Assembly: GCA_001695595.3 (NCBI GenBank)
Contig: MBPM02000090.1
Coordinates: 219,523 to 283,522 of the forward strand
Source: Plasmopara viticola
Lineage: Eukaryota > Oomycota > Peronosporomycetes > Peronosporales > Peronosporaceae
Length of the DNA: 64,000 nucleotides
Direction of reading: 5' to 3'
The notes under the pieces were generated by a model that was given only the letters and a program-made list of their open reading frames with translations, was not told where the DNA came from and ran no database searches. How positions within the stretch are numbered: position 1 is the stretch's first letter; the number at the start of each line of letters is the position of its first letter. The translations under genes and the position numbers were made by a program. Below are positions 11,466 through 23,663 of this stretch, in pieces.

Positions 11466-14400
11466 CTATGATTGTCCCTATAAGTCTACTTTTCAATTAA
11501 GGCCCAACATACACTACTGACGCGGGAAGTTTAAGACATCTTGGAATGCAACAAAAGATGTATTTACGTCTCCGACATGATTTTTCAAAGTACAGCATCT
11601 ATGGACCTTTTATGGCTTTTTTTTTAGCCTAAGAGCGGTGGAGTATCGAGCTTTCCGAGGCCTCAAGCTTTTTTATTGACTCGCAACTGCCATGTCAGAG
11701 CGATCTTTAAGCTGTAAAATATTTTTGTGTTTTGAGTCTTTTTGTTAAGCACAGGGTCGTAAGTGAGACTATAAATGACTTCATATCGACCTTCATTTTC
11801 TTCGATCGGGACTTAGTTGTTTTGTCAATATGCCTGTCTTCATTGAAAAAAACGACACCTTCTCCCAAATTTCTCTCGGGTGTATACTTGCTCACAATTT
11901 TGCTAATGAGCCGTACACACACCATATAGAGAATTTGACACACAAAAGCCATGCTGCACGGGATATGGAAGCTGGCATGCCTCGTCAGTCGATCCATAGC
12001 CAGCCCTTTGTATGCCACGGCATACCATAAACAATTTTAATAGTCCTATCAAGAAGAAGAGATGACTCGGTGCTGTTACCAAGATAACATTTCAGCGCCT
12101 ATCAGCATATACGAGTAGAGCCTACTAATCACTAACTTAGTTTGAACTTAATTTTTCGTTCGAAAGGAAGCGGTCATAATCCAGAAATACAAGAATATTC
12201 AACGGACCATGAGTAATTGACCATCCTCATTTGCCGCTCTGTTCTCTACGATCAGAACCGACCTGGATGGCGCTATGCAGAAGCGAGATAAGTCGCAGTG
12301 CTGTCAATTTCTTCTTGAACGATGTCTAGCAGCCCCTAAGCTTTTGCTAGTTCAATTGTAAAAGCTACCTTGGAAAAGTTCTTCTCATTGTCGATTAGTT
12401 GCCGCTATACTTATCTTTCGATATTTGTCTAATTAAGGAGATCTCATGCGGGAAGCTAGTCTTACACGCACAAGTATGATTCCTGCGTACAATTTAACGC
12501 ACTTTATGTTCATCTACTATAGCACGCGATGGTGCTTTTTTGCTACAAACTGTAAGCATGACACTCGTGCAGTTTGCAATTAAATGTGATTCCTCATGTC
12601 TTTTTGATCTGCATCCGTCTTGCAGCCGTGGGATGTATTTATATTACTTGGCTTGGCAGCTCTTCAACTTGTGCCTACAACAGCTTCGGCTAGGGCGCGT
12701 GCTCGCTATACGTCGCTACTGTACATACGAAAGACTTGCCAAATATTGACATTGAAAGCTAAGATTGTATTAAATTGATACTTGTCTTAATTGCTCTAGA
12801 TTTTACGTGTTTGTGAGCACGTTTTATCGTTGTAGATCGTTTTTGATCGATTATACAGAAGAAAAGAAGGAAATGACGTTGAGTAACGCACAAATAGGCT
12901 TTACATTAATCGGAACCAATCAAAGGTCTAATGATAAAAATATTTTAGTTTACTATGCTTTTGACGGCACAATATCAACGGAATTTGAATGGTATATCTC
13001 TGAATTCCTCTTCTTAAATTATGTATATTTCGGATCCTTTCAACCATCTTAGATCTTTGGCCGAAGAAGCAACGCAGCCTATAAGCATTTTGACGGAACC
13101 GGTGTCATCGATATATGGTGATCCTATCTTTAGGAAGTCATTTCCGAAATTCATGCGAGTCTTTTTCAACTAAGAGCTCAATTTATCGAGTTTTTCGAAT
13201 CTAACACCCTGGCAGAGAATCCAATTGACGTTCGCCTTACTGCGACCAGATAAGCTATCAGTTACCCCTAAAAAGTATTTTTTTTGCTAGAACATGGGTC
13301 GTTCATGACATTTATAAATCGATTTAGTATCGCATTTCCGTTTCCTTCTGGAGGAGGATTGTTCCCTGTTTTTGTTGATTTCGATACCCATTTGGAATTT
13401 ATGTAGCCCGCTGTGTCGTGCAGACTATGCCAACCGTAAATTTCTTTATCGTGAAATATAATTTAAGCTCTAATTTAGGTATTTTTGGCAGCCGGTGCTG
13501 TTAGTGGAGCCGATTACCCATTAAAAAGGCTTTTAAGGACGTCGTTACGTGGCGTATGACTACGTTCTATACATCCCATATTTATCTTGAGCGTAAGCTC
13601 GCTAAAACGTCGTACGCAAAATAAAAGGAGAAAATGGACATACCAAAATTCTATTGCGCGTGATTCGGAAATGTTCTTGACCCCAAATCTGGTTAGGAGT
13701 TTGACTTTAGACAGTCGGAGTGTCTCAAGGTCAAATCATACCTGTTTATATAGATAAAAAAATAATAACCGGCCAAAGCTCATTTTATTTGCGTGGCGTC
13801 TATCTAGAATAACAGTTTCTCTAAACCGCAGTCGTATTTGATGCATCGACACAGATGTCTCACAAAAGTCCACTTTTAAATAGCCGTTACTTATCGTCTC
13901 GTTCGGTAGGTGATGTCGACGTACTGCACCAACATGGACATTATAGCGCCGAACGGACTGTCAAGCTAGTACTTGATGCCTTGCAACTCCATCAAATAAA
14001 CTTTTGCAAGAAAAGTGCGACTGTCTAATCTCTTAAATTCAGTTCATTACGTATTGGACCGTCACATAAAATCGAGTTTTGTAATGAAAGCTTAATCCCG
14101 TTGCAAAGATATGTCGGCTTTTGGTGAACGTCAGACAATCAATCGGTGTATACATTGCCGTAATCTCGTTGGCGTATTCGAATTAAACTGCATTTTAATG
14201 CAAATGTTGGTTCCTTTACACTAGGAGTTGTGAGCGGTCATCGCCAAAAGAAAGCATGCCTTCCTGCTCGTTTAGTACATGCAAAGTATGTGAATCATTC
14301 ATATCTAGTCGCACTTTACATCAATCTTGTACCCACGTGAGTGTATAGTCGACCCGAGCTTCGCATATGATTTGTAACGAATCGAATCCATCCTTTTTCT

Positions 14401-17400
14401 TTATCTGTCGAATGCGCACTTCGCGCAGCGAAAAAAAGCTTTTCTAGACACTATGGGCCTTATAAGCCGGCTAAAGTGTAAGCAGTTTCTGCTACTAAGC
14501 ATCTGGAGCACAGCACAGCGCTTTAAATCTAGGCAAAGGCTACATTCTAAAGCTCGGGTAGCACCAATTTGAGTTTTCTCGACGGTATCGCTTTTTGTAG
14601 GGTCCAGGTCAGTAAAGCTTAAATAAGTCTTTGAGGGGAACGGAAACATAGCTTTGTTATCGAAATTGAGGAGGTAGAGACGCGACCGCGGTCATTGGTG
14701 ATAGGATGGATTTACCTTTTGCCAAATAACCTGGTATTTACTCGAATGTTCTGAGCTCCATGAACACATGAACGAAAAGAAGAGAGCAACGCGACTACGG
14801 GCGATGCGATTCCACTTCTTGGACTTCACGCAAATAGGCGTTTGCATCGCCAGTATGCTCATGACAAATGAATTTAACGCTATCTGTAACACAGCGCCAC
14901 TTTACAACAAACTAAGACGCAACTGTGTTTATGCACGGGCTAAGGGTAGGCTCGCACCAAACGCGCTAGATACGGAATCAACGATTAAATAGGCGCTCAT
15001 ATCTGTTTTATTTAGACGATTACAACTACAAATTTACTCGCTGATCCGTAAAGTTTTCTCATGGGCAGCTCCACGTCCTAAAGTCTCTTTTGTAGTGTTT
15101 CCTTGGATCGCTGATCTGGCGCGTTTATATACATAGAGAAAGCAATAAAAGCAATTTAGTTGCGATTTGATGGATTAGTGAAGCATCTCTATACGTTGCG
15201 AAGAATAATTTAGGCTCACAATTTTAACGATTGTGGTGCCTTCTTATACTGTTTTACGTATAATGCTCATAGTGTCTTAGGAAGGTCAATGGTGAAGGCA
15301 AATCCATACCTTACTGGCACCGTAAAAAGTTCGATCAATCAATGTTTCTTTTTGATTAAAATTATCGACCTTAATCTGTTTAGCGGTAGAATTCTAGTAT
15401 GTAATAATACTGTACCCTGTACTAAGAAAAATATAGTTCCTCCTTTATGTTACTCTGATTAATTGTTTATCCCAAGTGAACGATGTTGGAACTTTTACCC
15501 TGCTTCTTTTGATCAAGCCAAGTCTTCGCAAAGTCAGATAGCCAATACGGTATGATAAGTGGTATTTAATCCAACCAGTCAGAAAAGAAGACTCTCGACT
15601 AAGTTGAGTAGCTTTTGTGCTTTAAATTTAGCACAACTTGAGATTGTACGAGTCAATCCCTAAAGAAAGATGTAAAGTCTTCCGAGACGTAAGCCGCAAT
15701 GTTAAATGCACACTATGTCAGGACATTAGAACTTTTAAAGCTTTATTAAAAAATGCTTTGAGATTGAAAAAATGAAGTTTGTTCCAAAAGCTGAGTGAGG
15801 TAGTCGCTCTAATCTAAAATCATAGGACATACAGAAGTTGCGTGGCGGGGACGTAACTTCTTTAAATGCAACTTAGAGCGAACTTAAATCATCAGGTCAA
15901 GGTAGTCAGCCAAACTTGACTTCAGTCACGGCGAGAATTAAGCACACTGCCACCCGATTGGCGCCTTTCACACCAGACGACTGATCCAGATAAACGTCTT
16001 AACACAGCCACGCACTTCAGCAAAACATGAACTATTTACACACAACTACAGCATCACTGTCTAATAGACTCAATTACCTCGGACCAAATGCGGCGCAGTG
16101 TGTCTTTGGCCTCACACGATTGACCATATCATTCGGACAAGCTGATTGTGGGTGATTTGCTGCTGGCATCCTCGAAAGTTTTTCTTCTAGCTAAGACAGC
16201 GGTATACAGGAAGAAACTGTTAAGCACGAGTATTTATTCGACACCAATCTCGTCCAGAAAGCCATATTATAACCCATGAAAAGCATTGCAATTCCATCAA
16301 TTGAGCTAGCTGTTATACACAGCATCTTGCTTTAATAGCACACTAACGCTTACACGCCCATGTTGCCATTATGTAAGCTGAAGCCAAAGTAAAGACTCAT
16401 GGACTTTTAATCTCCATCAGTACCTAAAGAAGTCAACATGTAAGTCGTGGATTTGAGCCTTTAGTAGATCTACCCAAACATCGGGGACAATCAATGCATT
16501 GTGGAGACCTATTGACCGCTTATTAGAGCATTACGTGCCTTCGAAAGTATATCGTACTTCGGGTCGTTGTAATTTAAGTGAAAGATTTAGCCTGAGACTG
16601 CTGCTTTCTTTGTTCATTCATAGCAATGCAACCGCGATCGATTTTGACATCATCAGCTGCGATGACTATTGGTGTTAAAGTCTCTTTAGTGGCATCCATT
16701 TTGACGAATGCGCTTATCAATTCAGCGTTAGAACATGTCAATGTGGCTCACCTCATAATTTGGCCTGTACGAAAGAGCTTTGGCAAGCTAATTGAGTTTG
16801 CCAAGCTTGTATTCAACAAGGAAGTTAATTCGCGAAAAATGACATTTATTTAGCCGCTATTTTAAATTCATCCTACACGATTGGAGGAAACAAGCGTAGC
16901 ACATACTTTGAAAGTTGAGACCTCTTGGGGCATCCCTTTGTTATAATTCAAATTTTTTTGTCTCATTTGCAATCAAAAAGCAAATTCTCGATGTTTTCAT
17001 GAACACTTTGGAATTGGCGGAGTGTATTCTCATCCTAGGGATGCATCGTCCGAATCGTTTTGACTAGCTCATTGTTCAAAGAATTAACCTGAACTTTACC
17101 GGTGTGCACTTGAGCGGCTGGATCCTATTGGTAGCTCTAAGCTGCCTGTATTGGAGTGTGATTATGCGTATTCGTCGAGCTCCATACCGCGCAGCCGATG
17201 GCATAATCGGAAGCTTAATGAATGACACTGAGCGGCTTCATCTCGTCCGGTAAATTTAATCGGAAGTATGCTGAAGGTCTTTTCTTATCGTGAGCAAATG
17301 CATCCTACTGCCGGGTCTTCCAGTTCCGATCTTAATCATTTCCGGCAGAACAGACTAAGCCTTTGCGAAGTTCGCATGTGCTAGTGCACTTTGCTGGCTA

Positions 17401-18035
17401 ATTCTTCAATTTTAAACAAAGCGTGGTGTAGGTAATTTGAAACAGCTTTTACGCTTATGAGATCTGCGCAGACTTTTTTGTTGTAAACAGAGCAGTCGGG
17501 GGCTTTCATTTCCTATGCCGCAAAGACACCCATGTCCGTTGGTCATACTGCAAATTGGTCTTCGTAATCCCAAAACCTTGCTTAAAAGTCACACTTTATA
17601 TAGCTGTCAATATGAATGTGGCGTTGTGCTTTCTCTTTACGGCGCACTTTTTGGACATTTCGTTGCTCTATATTGACTCAAGCATGTTAATCTATAGCTG
17701 AAGCACATCTACTCAAAAGTGTTTACTTTTACCGTTTTTCTTTTCACCATTGTAAAAAGTCTAAGTTGTAGCGGGGTGTCATGTGTATGTAAATTGTCTA
17801 CTGAGTACAAAATTTTTTATTGTTATGTTCCGCTCCTAGTCACCTGGCGATGGCAATGACTTGCAGCAGAGATTGAAGCGTCCATGATCTTGCAAACTTA
17901 CCTTTTTTAGTAATAATACTTCCGTTAGTATACTTTGGATCGAGCTATTTTGGAGCCCATACAAGCTTCCTATTTTTGGGCGACACTGTCCGCACCACTT
18001 CCTTGATCAAAACTTTCTCGTTACCTTGTCAACTA
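11466..18035. other. long gene-poor region
   Basis: About 6.6 kb with no supportable gene. Around 13.9-14.1 kb the plus strand has a short stretch resembling a gypsy RT thumb (LVLDALQ-HQ), too weak to call. The remaining frames are short and uninformative. The sequence has the look of old, mutated repeats. Confidence 0.4.
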
Positions 18036-19904
18036 ATGTCAAATTCGAGCTGTTGCAGCTATGGCACTCTGGCACGTGTATACGTTGAAGACGACGCATG
18101 GGCGGAAAACGATCAATTTAACAAGGGTTGCTTTAAGCGGAACAAGAAAGCCCCGTATATAGCCGACAAGGATCTATTGCTTGCATTAGGAGAGTCCTCA
18201 CTCGTTGTCTTTCGTCGACAACAGTTGCAATCACGATCGTGTGTATGCATGTCCATATATGAACTCACTTTGGAAAGCAGTCTACAGCAGCGACAAGCAA
18301 GTGAATATCAGTGTCCCCACATACATTCGTTTGACGATTACGAACAGTGGGCGATTATTGAGTACTCGGCGATAGTGCAGGTACAGCTTGCCTTTACTAA
18401 GTCAAGTCAATGTGGGGGTCTTGCTGCAAAACGCAAGGATGTAGTTGTGGTGGTGAAGGACGGAAGTAAGTTGTGGCTCGAATTTGAGCACAATTTAAGC
18501 CGAGGTGCTTTTCTAGACGCTTTAATGGCAGCTTCTGCCCCACACGTGATGCTCAATTTGGACTGTACCGACTATAGCAAGCCAGTGCAAGATGCCAAAG
18601 CTGGTGAAGTGTCTGGAAAAGGTGGTGATGAACATGTTACAAACCAGGCGTCTTCACGAATGCTCTTTGACTTTCAGCGAGCAGCCTCTCGCTTGGCCGT
18701 AATGCTTGCAATCGAAATCGATGCTGAAGACCTTGACGTAGCTTTGTATGGCGAGGTGGAGCATGGAGTCGCTCTGCCCATGCAGACCCTTTCCGGTACT
18801 TATACCGGGCTAAATCAGCCACTTCTTGCTTTTAGCTTCAAGCGAGAAGCTAAACGCAAGGCTATAGTGATTAAAGTGCAGCTAGCATTGCAAATTTCCA
18901 GTGAAGTAGATCTAGACAGTCCGCAATGCCATTTTCTTCTTGGTACAGCAATGGAATTGTCTCGTGCTCTCGATGAACCAGATTTGTACGCTCTCACGTG
19001 GCTTGTTAGTGGCTTTATCAATCTTCAACGCGCGATTTTGGTCACAACTTTAGGCTCAACAAAGTTGGCGCAGTCACAATTGGAATATGCAATTACCATT
19101 GCTCGTGAACACTCATTCCGACATTTGCTAGCTCTATCATTAGCATGTTGTGGAGATCTGCATCGTCTTAGCACACGAAAACTATCAACTGCAAGAATGT
19201 ATTTTATCGAAGCAGCAAAATTGATGCCGCTAAATGCTCTCGATCTTGTCGGTAAGATGCAACTTCATAATAAGATCCATCAGCTTGGTCTTGCCTTGTC
19301 TCCATGTAAGGATGGCGAAAATCAAGATAAAAATGTGATTGATCTTTGCAAAGCTCTTTCAACTGCCATGTCTAATCCAAGATCTATAGAAAGCGAAAAT
19401 CCTACTGATTTGTTAATGCGCCCGGTTAGTAAAAGCAGCTCGAAGGGTTTGCATAGCTGTATTGTCGAAATTTTTGTCTTGTCCAGTGCTGGAACCACGA
19501 CTGGACCAGTTCAGCTTTTACGCGTGTATTTTTCTGAGCATTTGACATTCGAGTGGCTTCGACAAGAGATCACTGAGCGCTGCAATATTGTCCCATTGTC
19601 TAAACATGAAGAGGATGGAAATGAGCCATTGGTAGCACAAGTGATTGGTTTTTACGATTCAGTGAGAGAGAATCGATCGATGATCTCGTGGAACGCGCGT
19701 ATATTTGACGTAAGCGGCGTCGACTGGCACGTTTTTCGCGCAGTAGTGGTACAACAAAGGGTGAAAGTTGAATCGGAGGAACAGAGGTCATTGTCTAACC
19801 TCGAAGTCGTACCAATTCGACCTTCCGTTGCTGTGCGATGCTTTAAATGCCGCATACAGATGCATCTAAGTGAAGTAAAAGGACATTCCGAGACTTGCAA
19901 TTAG
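18036..19904 (+). CDS. uncharacterised protein: PH-like/TPR-like regions plus C-terminal C2HC zinc finger
   Basis: A 622-residue single-exon protein that I do not recognise. The frame is open upstream, but the first ATG is at 18036 (protein start MSNSSCCSYG). Residues ~15-180 are strand-rich and end in an amphipathic helix (GAFLDALMAAS), reminiscent of a PH-like fold. The middle (~310-430) is helical with alternating Ala/Leu/Tyr, as in TPR-type repeats (LAQSQLEYAITIAREHSF, then TARMYFIEAAKL). Residues ~475-590 are strand-rich again. The end has CFKCRIQMHLSEVKGHSETC, a C-x2-C-x11-H-x3-C pattern typical of small zinc fingers, including ubiquitin-binding UBZ types. It lies about 150 bp upstream of gamma-tubulin on the same strand. 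Domain names are inferred from pattern only; the coding status is well supported by length and composition. Confidence 0.75.
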   Translation: MSNSSCCSYGTLARVYVEDDAWAENDQFNKGCFKRNKKAPYIADKDLLLALGESSLVVFRRQQLQSRSCVCMSIYELTLESSLQQRQASEYQCPHIHSFDDYEQWAIIEYSAIVQVQLAFTKSSQCGGLAAKRKDVVVVVKDGSKLWLEFEHNLSRGAFLDALMAASAPHVMLNLDCTDYSKPVQDAKAGEVSGKGGDEHVTNQASSRMLFDFQRAASRLAVMLAIEIDAEDLDVALYGEVEHGVALPMQTLSGTYTGLNQPLLAFSFKREAKRKAIVIKVQLALQISSEVDLDSPQCHFLLGTAMELSRALDEPDLYALTWLVSGFINLQRAILVTTLGSTKLAQSQLEYAITIAREHSFRHLLALSLACCGDLHRLSTRKLSTARMYFIEAAKLMPLNALDLVGKMQLHNKIHQLGLALSPCKDGENQDKNVIDLCKALSTAMSNPRSIESENPTDLLMRPVSKSSSKGLHSCIVEIFVLSSAGTTTGPVQLLRVYFSEHLTFEWLRQEITERCNIVPLSKHEEDGNEPLVAQVIGFYDSVRENRSMISWNARIFDVSGVDWHVFRAVVVQQRVKVESEEQRSLSNLEVVPIRPSVAVRCFKCRIQMHLSEVKGHSETCN

Positions 19905-20054
19905 AATAAATGTCTTTAGATTATAAATTAATATTAATACTGGGGAATGAAAGGTGCCAAAACAATGACTAGCCATATTCTACGTAATCCACATCAAAAT
20001 TAAGATACAGATTGTACAACTTAGGCTACAAATCTTCAGCCATACTTGCAAGCG

Positions 20055-21431
20055 ATGCCGCGCGAGATCATCACTCTGCAGGCGGGTCAATGCGGCAACC
20101 AGATCGGCATGGAGTTTTGGAAGCAGCTGTGTGTGGAGCACGGTATTTCTGCCGATGGCATTGTGCAAGACTTTGCTACGTCAGGTCACGACCGGAAAGA
20201 CGTTTTCTTCTACCAAGCGGACGACGAGCATTATATTCCTCGCGCACTGCTGATGGACTTGGAACCGCGTGTTATCAACACCATTAATACGTCGTCCTTT
20301 AAAAAATTATACAATCCGGAGAATTTTTTTGTATCGAAAGAAGGAGGTGGTGCGGGTAACAACTGGGCGTCCGGGTATCATCAAGGTGAAATGCATCACG
20401 ACCAGCTGATGGAGATGATTGATCGCGAAGCAGACGGCTCTGACAGCCTCGAAGGCTTTGTATTGTGTCATTCAATTGCAGGTGGTACGGGCTCTGGCAT
20501 GGGGTCGTACCTGCTGGAAAATCTTAATGATCACTTTCCTAAAAAACTCATTCAGACGTACTCAGTGTTTCCTAACCAAGCGGACTTTCAAAGTGATGTG
20601 GTCGTACAGCCGTACAATTCGCTGCTTACAATGAAGAGACTGGTGCTGAATGCAGATTCCGTGGTGGTTCTGGACAACACAGCTTTAAATAGGATCGCAG
20701 TCGAGAGACTAAGAGTGGAAAACCCTACAGTCTCCCAATTGAACTCGTTGGTATCTACTGTCATGGCTGCGAGTACGACGACGCTAAGATATCCTGGGTA
20801 TATGAACAACGACCTTATCGGCCTCGTAGCGTCACTAATTCCAACCCCCCGGTGCCACTTTTTAATGACAGGGTACACTCCTTTGACAATAGATGCACAA
20901 GTGTCAACAGTTAGGAAGACGACGGTGCTCGATGTGATGCGACGTCTATTGCAGCCCAAGAATATCATGGTAAGCACGTCGACGAAGACAGGATGCTACA
21001 TCTCGATACTTAATATTATTCAGGGAGATGTGGATCCGACTCAAGTGCACAAGTCGCTGCAGCGGATTCGTGAACGGAAACTTGCGCGGTTTATCCCGTG
21101 GGGACCTGCGTCCATCCAAGTGGCTTTGTCGCGCAAATCACCATATGTGGAAACGGCACACAAAGTAAATGGTCTCATGATGGCTAATCATACGAGCATT
21201 GGTGCGCTGTTTCACAAGCTGCTTTTGCAGTACGATCGACTTAAGAAGCACGGCGCGTTTATTGAAAATTACCGAAAAGAGCCCATGTTCGCTGACAATC
21301 TGGACGAATTCGATAGTGCTCGCGAGGTTGTACAAAACCTTGTCGACGAGTACAAAGCCAGTGAACGTGCCGACTACGCCACGTGGGGACAGCCACCTGC
21401 AAACGCCACGGACGACGTCCGCATGTATTAA
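20055..21431 (+). CDS. TUBG: gamma-tubulin
   Basis: A 458-residue single-exon tubulin. The start [18 protein letters not shown] is the canonical gamma-tubulin N-terminus; the frame extends a few codons upstream only through a non-ATG codon. The tubulin signature GGTGSGMGS lies at residues 143-151, and the guanine-binding N-terminal QAGQCGNQ is intact. Sequence features such as GYHQGE and the C-terminal region without a polyglutamate tail distinguish it from alpha- and beta-tubulins. It nucleates microtubules as part of the gamma-tubulin complexes at spindle poles and basal bodies. It lies in a tight same-strand series with the preceding uncharacterised gene and POLD2 downstream. The length matches the family (about 450). 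Confidence 0.98.
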   Translation: MPREIITLQAGQCGNQIGMEFWKQLCVEHGISADGIVQDFATSGHDRKDVFFYQADDEHYIPRALLMDLEPRVINTINTSSFKKLYNPENFFVSKEGGGAGNNWASGYHQGEMHHDQLMEMIDREADGSDSLEGFVLCHSIAGGTGSGMGSYLLENLNDHFPKKLIQTYSVFPNQADFQSDVVVQPYNSLLTMKRLVLNADSVVVLDNTALNRIAVERLRVENPTVSQLNSLVSTVMAASTTTLRYPGYMNNDLIGLVASLIPTPRCHFLMTGYTPLTIDAQVSTVRKTTVLDVMRRLLQPKNIMVSTSTKTGCYISILNIIQGDVDPTQVHKSLQRIRERKLARFIPWGPASIQVALSRKSPYVETAHKVNGLMMANHTSIGALFHKLLLQYDRLKKHGAFIENYRKEPMFADNLDEFDSAREVVQNLVDEYKASERADYATWGQPPANATDDVRMY

Positions 21432-21437
21432 ACGATA

Positions 21438-21453
21438 GCTCATTCCGTCATCT
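21438..21453 (+). promoter_or_regulatory. possible initiator-like element upstream of POLD2
   Basis: GCTCATTCCGTCATCT partly matches the oomycete 16-nt core promoter consensus (GCTCATTYYNCAWTTT), with a one-base offset in the second half. It sits just after the gamma-tubulin stop codon and roughly 120 bp before the proposed POLD2 start codon. The match is imperfect and could be chance. Confidence 0.25.
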
Positions 21454-21652
21454 TAAAAGCAAGACTTATTATGTTTCTTACAATCATTTACCTTGTGTGT
21501 CGGTACATACACATCAACGCACCTCAATACTGGTACCAATCAAGTTGGCGCCACTACAATGGTACGTCTTCATCCTTCTGGACACTATTTCTTGCTGCTA
21601 GATATACCATTCACTGGTATTTCATCCATCAGCATGTAGCTAACACGCTTAA

Positions 21653-23118
21653 CATACTCCTCTGCCACTTGAAAAGATCACACGCTGCTCAGTAGAGTAC
21701 ACGCCCACGTATCAACGTTTTGTGCTCAAGCAAAAGTCGTACGCACAGCAATTCTCGCACATATACGTGAGCCGATTGCAGCAACTGCGCGATGTGGTAA
21801 GTGTGCAGGTCCAAAAGTGCACAGAAGGTCGTGTTCCAGTGTTAGCAAAGGTGATTGACCTCAAGGCCGATGGCCAAGAGTGTGTGCTTATTGGTACACT
21901 GCTTAAGGTGCTGGAAGCTAAACCGGATCTTTTCGACGCACTTATTAGCGAATCTGGTGTCTCTCCCATTGAGACGCTGAAAGTGCCATTGGCCACAAAA
22001 GATGACGAATTGTTGCTCGAAGACGAGAGTGGTCGCGTGCAACTCGTAGGAGATCTCAATGTTGCTCAATTCGTCACGGGCGTCGTGCTCGGCGTTCGTG
22101 GGTTTGTAGAACAAGGGGGAACTGATGGTCATTTTCATGTCAAAGAAGTGTATGTGCCGTCATTTCCACCTCAACAATCTTTGCCAACGAGACCAGAGAG
22201 TGAATTCGTGGCATTAGTCTCTGGACTGAACATTGGCCGCAATATGGACGGGCAACCGCTTCGAAATCACCTCCTTGTCGACTATTTAGCTGGTCGCATA
22301 GGCGATGAGAATGAATTGAAGTTTGTGTCAAAAATTGTCCGGACGATCATTGTTGGTAATGTTCTCAAAACAGCTGAAAGCGATGAAATTCAGGTCCCAA
22401 CAATTAAACGCAAGACGACAGAGGAACTGGCTTTGGAGGGAGAACCTTTAAAAAATGCAGATGAAATCGTGTCGACGTTGGCGGCTGCCGTGTGTGTGGA
22501 TCTCATGCCCGGGGCGTCGGATCCTAGCAATTACACGCTTCCACAGCAGAGTTTTCATCCGTGTTTGTTCCCGCGCAGCTCGCACTTCAAGTCTTTTCGA
22601 TGCGTCACAAATCCGTACGAGGCACAAATTGGTGGCCTGCAGTTCTTTGGAGATGCTGGGCAACCTTTGCGCAGTATACTGCAATGTACACTACCCGACA
22701 ATGACAATGAAGATGAAGGCATGGCATTAGACCACGATCAAAAGCAGCAAGAACAAGAGCGTGCATTGGATTATATGCAACAATGTGTCGAGTGGCGTCA
22801 CGCAGCCCCGACAGCTCCTGATATTCTTGCGTGTTTTCCCATGGCAAATGAAGACCCGTTTTTTTTTGAAACGTGTCCACACGTGTATTTTGCAGGCAAC
22901 CAGCCACAATTTAGCACACGATTCGTGGCAGGTCAGAGCAGTCTAAGCGATGATACCAGTGAGGTTTTAACGGTATTCTACCTTAATTGTGTGCATGTAC
23001 AGGACCTAATGGTCAGCGAGTGCGACTTATTACCGTGCCTTCATTTTCCGAGACATCTACGATCGTGATCGTGGATTTAAAAGATCTTTCATGCTTTCCC
23101 ATTACAATCAAAGTGTAG
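21653..23118 (+). CDS. POLD2: DNA polymerase delta small (B) subunit, two or three exons
   Basis: The protein carries the POLD2 N-terminal block (AQQFSHIYVSRL), the OB-fold region and the phosphodiesterase-like domain (FVALVSGLNIGRN). The uninterrupted frame ends at 23068 with unrelated residues, but a 71-nt GT..AG intron (22932-23002) restores the conserved C-terminus: exon 21653-22931 joins 23003-23118, giving GPNGQRVRLITVPSFSE and an end at a TAG at 23116. This matches the family pattern VxLVTVPxFSxTxT. The frame upstream is open to 21653 with no ATG, so the start lies in an upstream exon. ATG at 21559 followed directly by GTACGT, with an acceptor at 21676 and a CTAAC branch-like site near 21639, would give about 457 residues, close to human POLD2 (469). 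The subunit stabilises Pol delta for lagging-strand synthesis. Confidence 0.93.
22932..23002 (+). other. intron in POLD2
   Basis: A phase-1 GT..AG intron of 71 nt. It begins GTCAGAGC and ends CATGTACAG. It is placed because the reading frame on its far side, and not the run-through frame, encodes the conserved POLD2 C-terminus. Confidence 0.85.
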
Positions 23119-23303
23119 ATTATAGACATGGAGCAAATCTAGCAACCAGAACTTGGATTAGAGTGTGGTACTTTATAACCGGTAAAGTGTCTTCAAAGGA
23201 TGATTTAATAACAAAAATTAAGGCTACGCACGTATCTAGTAAATTTTCCGTAAATTGTGCTCTTAGCACTTGCTCTGCGCTCTGTTGATAACCGTTCGTT
23301 GTA

Positions 23304-23438
23304 ATGAATGTGTGCCGCGAGGAACAGCTACTCGGTTACATCAAAGAGACCATACGCCAGTTTAATGGGATCGATGAAATTGGAGCTTTATCGAGCGCGC
23401 AAAAGCAGCTAATGGACTTCCTACGCTTGTTGTGCTAG
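23304..23438 (+). CDS. possible small ORF, 44 residues
   Basis: ATG to TAG encodes a 44-residue protein starting MNVCREEQLLGYIKETIRQF and ending MDFLRLLC. It is amphipathic and helical in composition and free of low complexity. It sits in the ~550-bp gap between the convergent POLD2 and APEH genes. It could be a real microprotein, a fragment of a lost gene or chance. I do not recognise it. Confidence 0.3.
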   Translation: MNVCREEQLLGYIKETIRQFNGIDEIGALSSAQKQLMDFLRLLC

Positions 23439-23663
23439 CTAGAGGGCTCGCTGACTTTGCTGACGTGATAATCTACTTCAGTGCTCTAAAGTCTTGCGCA
23501 GTCGGTGTCTCCACTCGGTATATATCGAGATTCAAAAGTACTAACAGAAAAGTAACCCGCTCTAAAGCGTTATAAGCGTTTAATACTGAAGGTGCAATTA
23601 GTATTTTTCAAGGGTATAATATTATGAAGCAATCGAGAGACCACATCCGCGCAACTTTTACCA

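Noticed and set aside
13900..14330. Weak gypsy RT-thumb resemblance (LVLDALQLHQINF)
   Set aside because: A single short similarity without catalytic block or neighbours; not enough to call.
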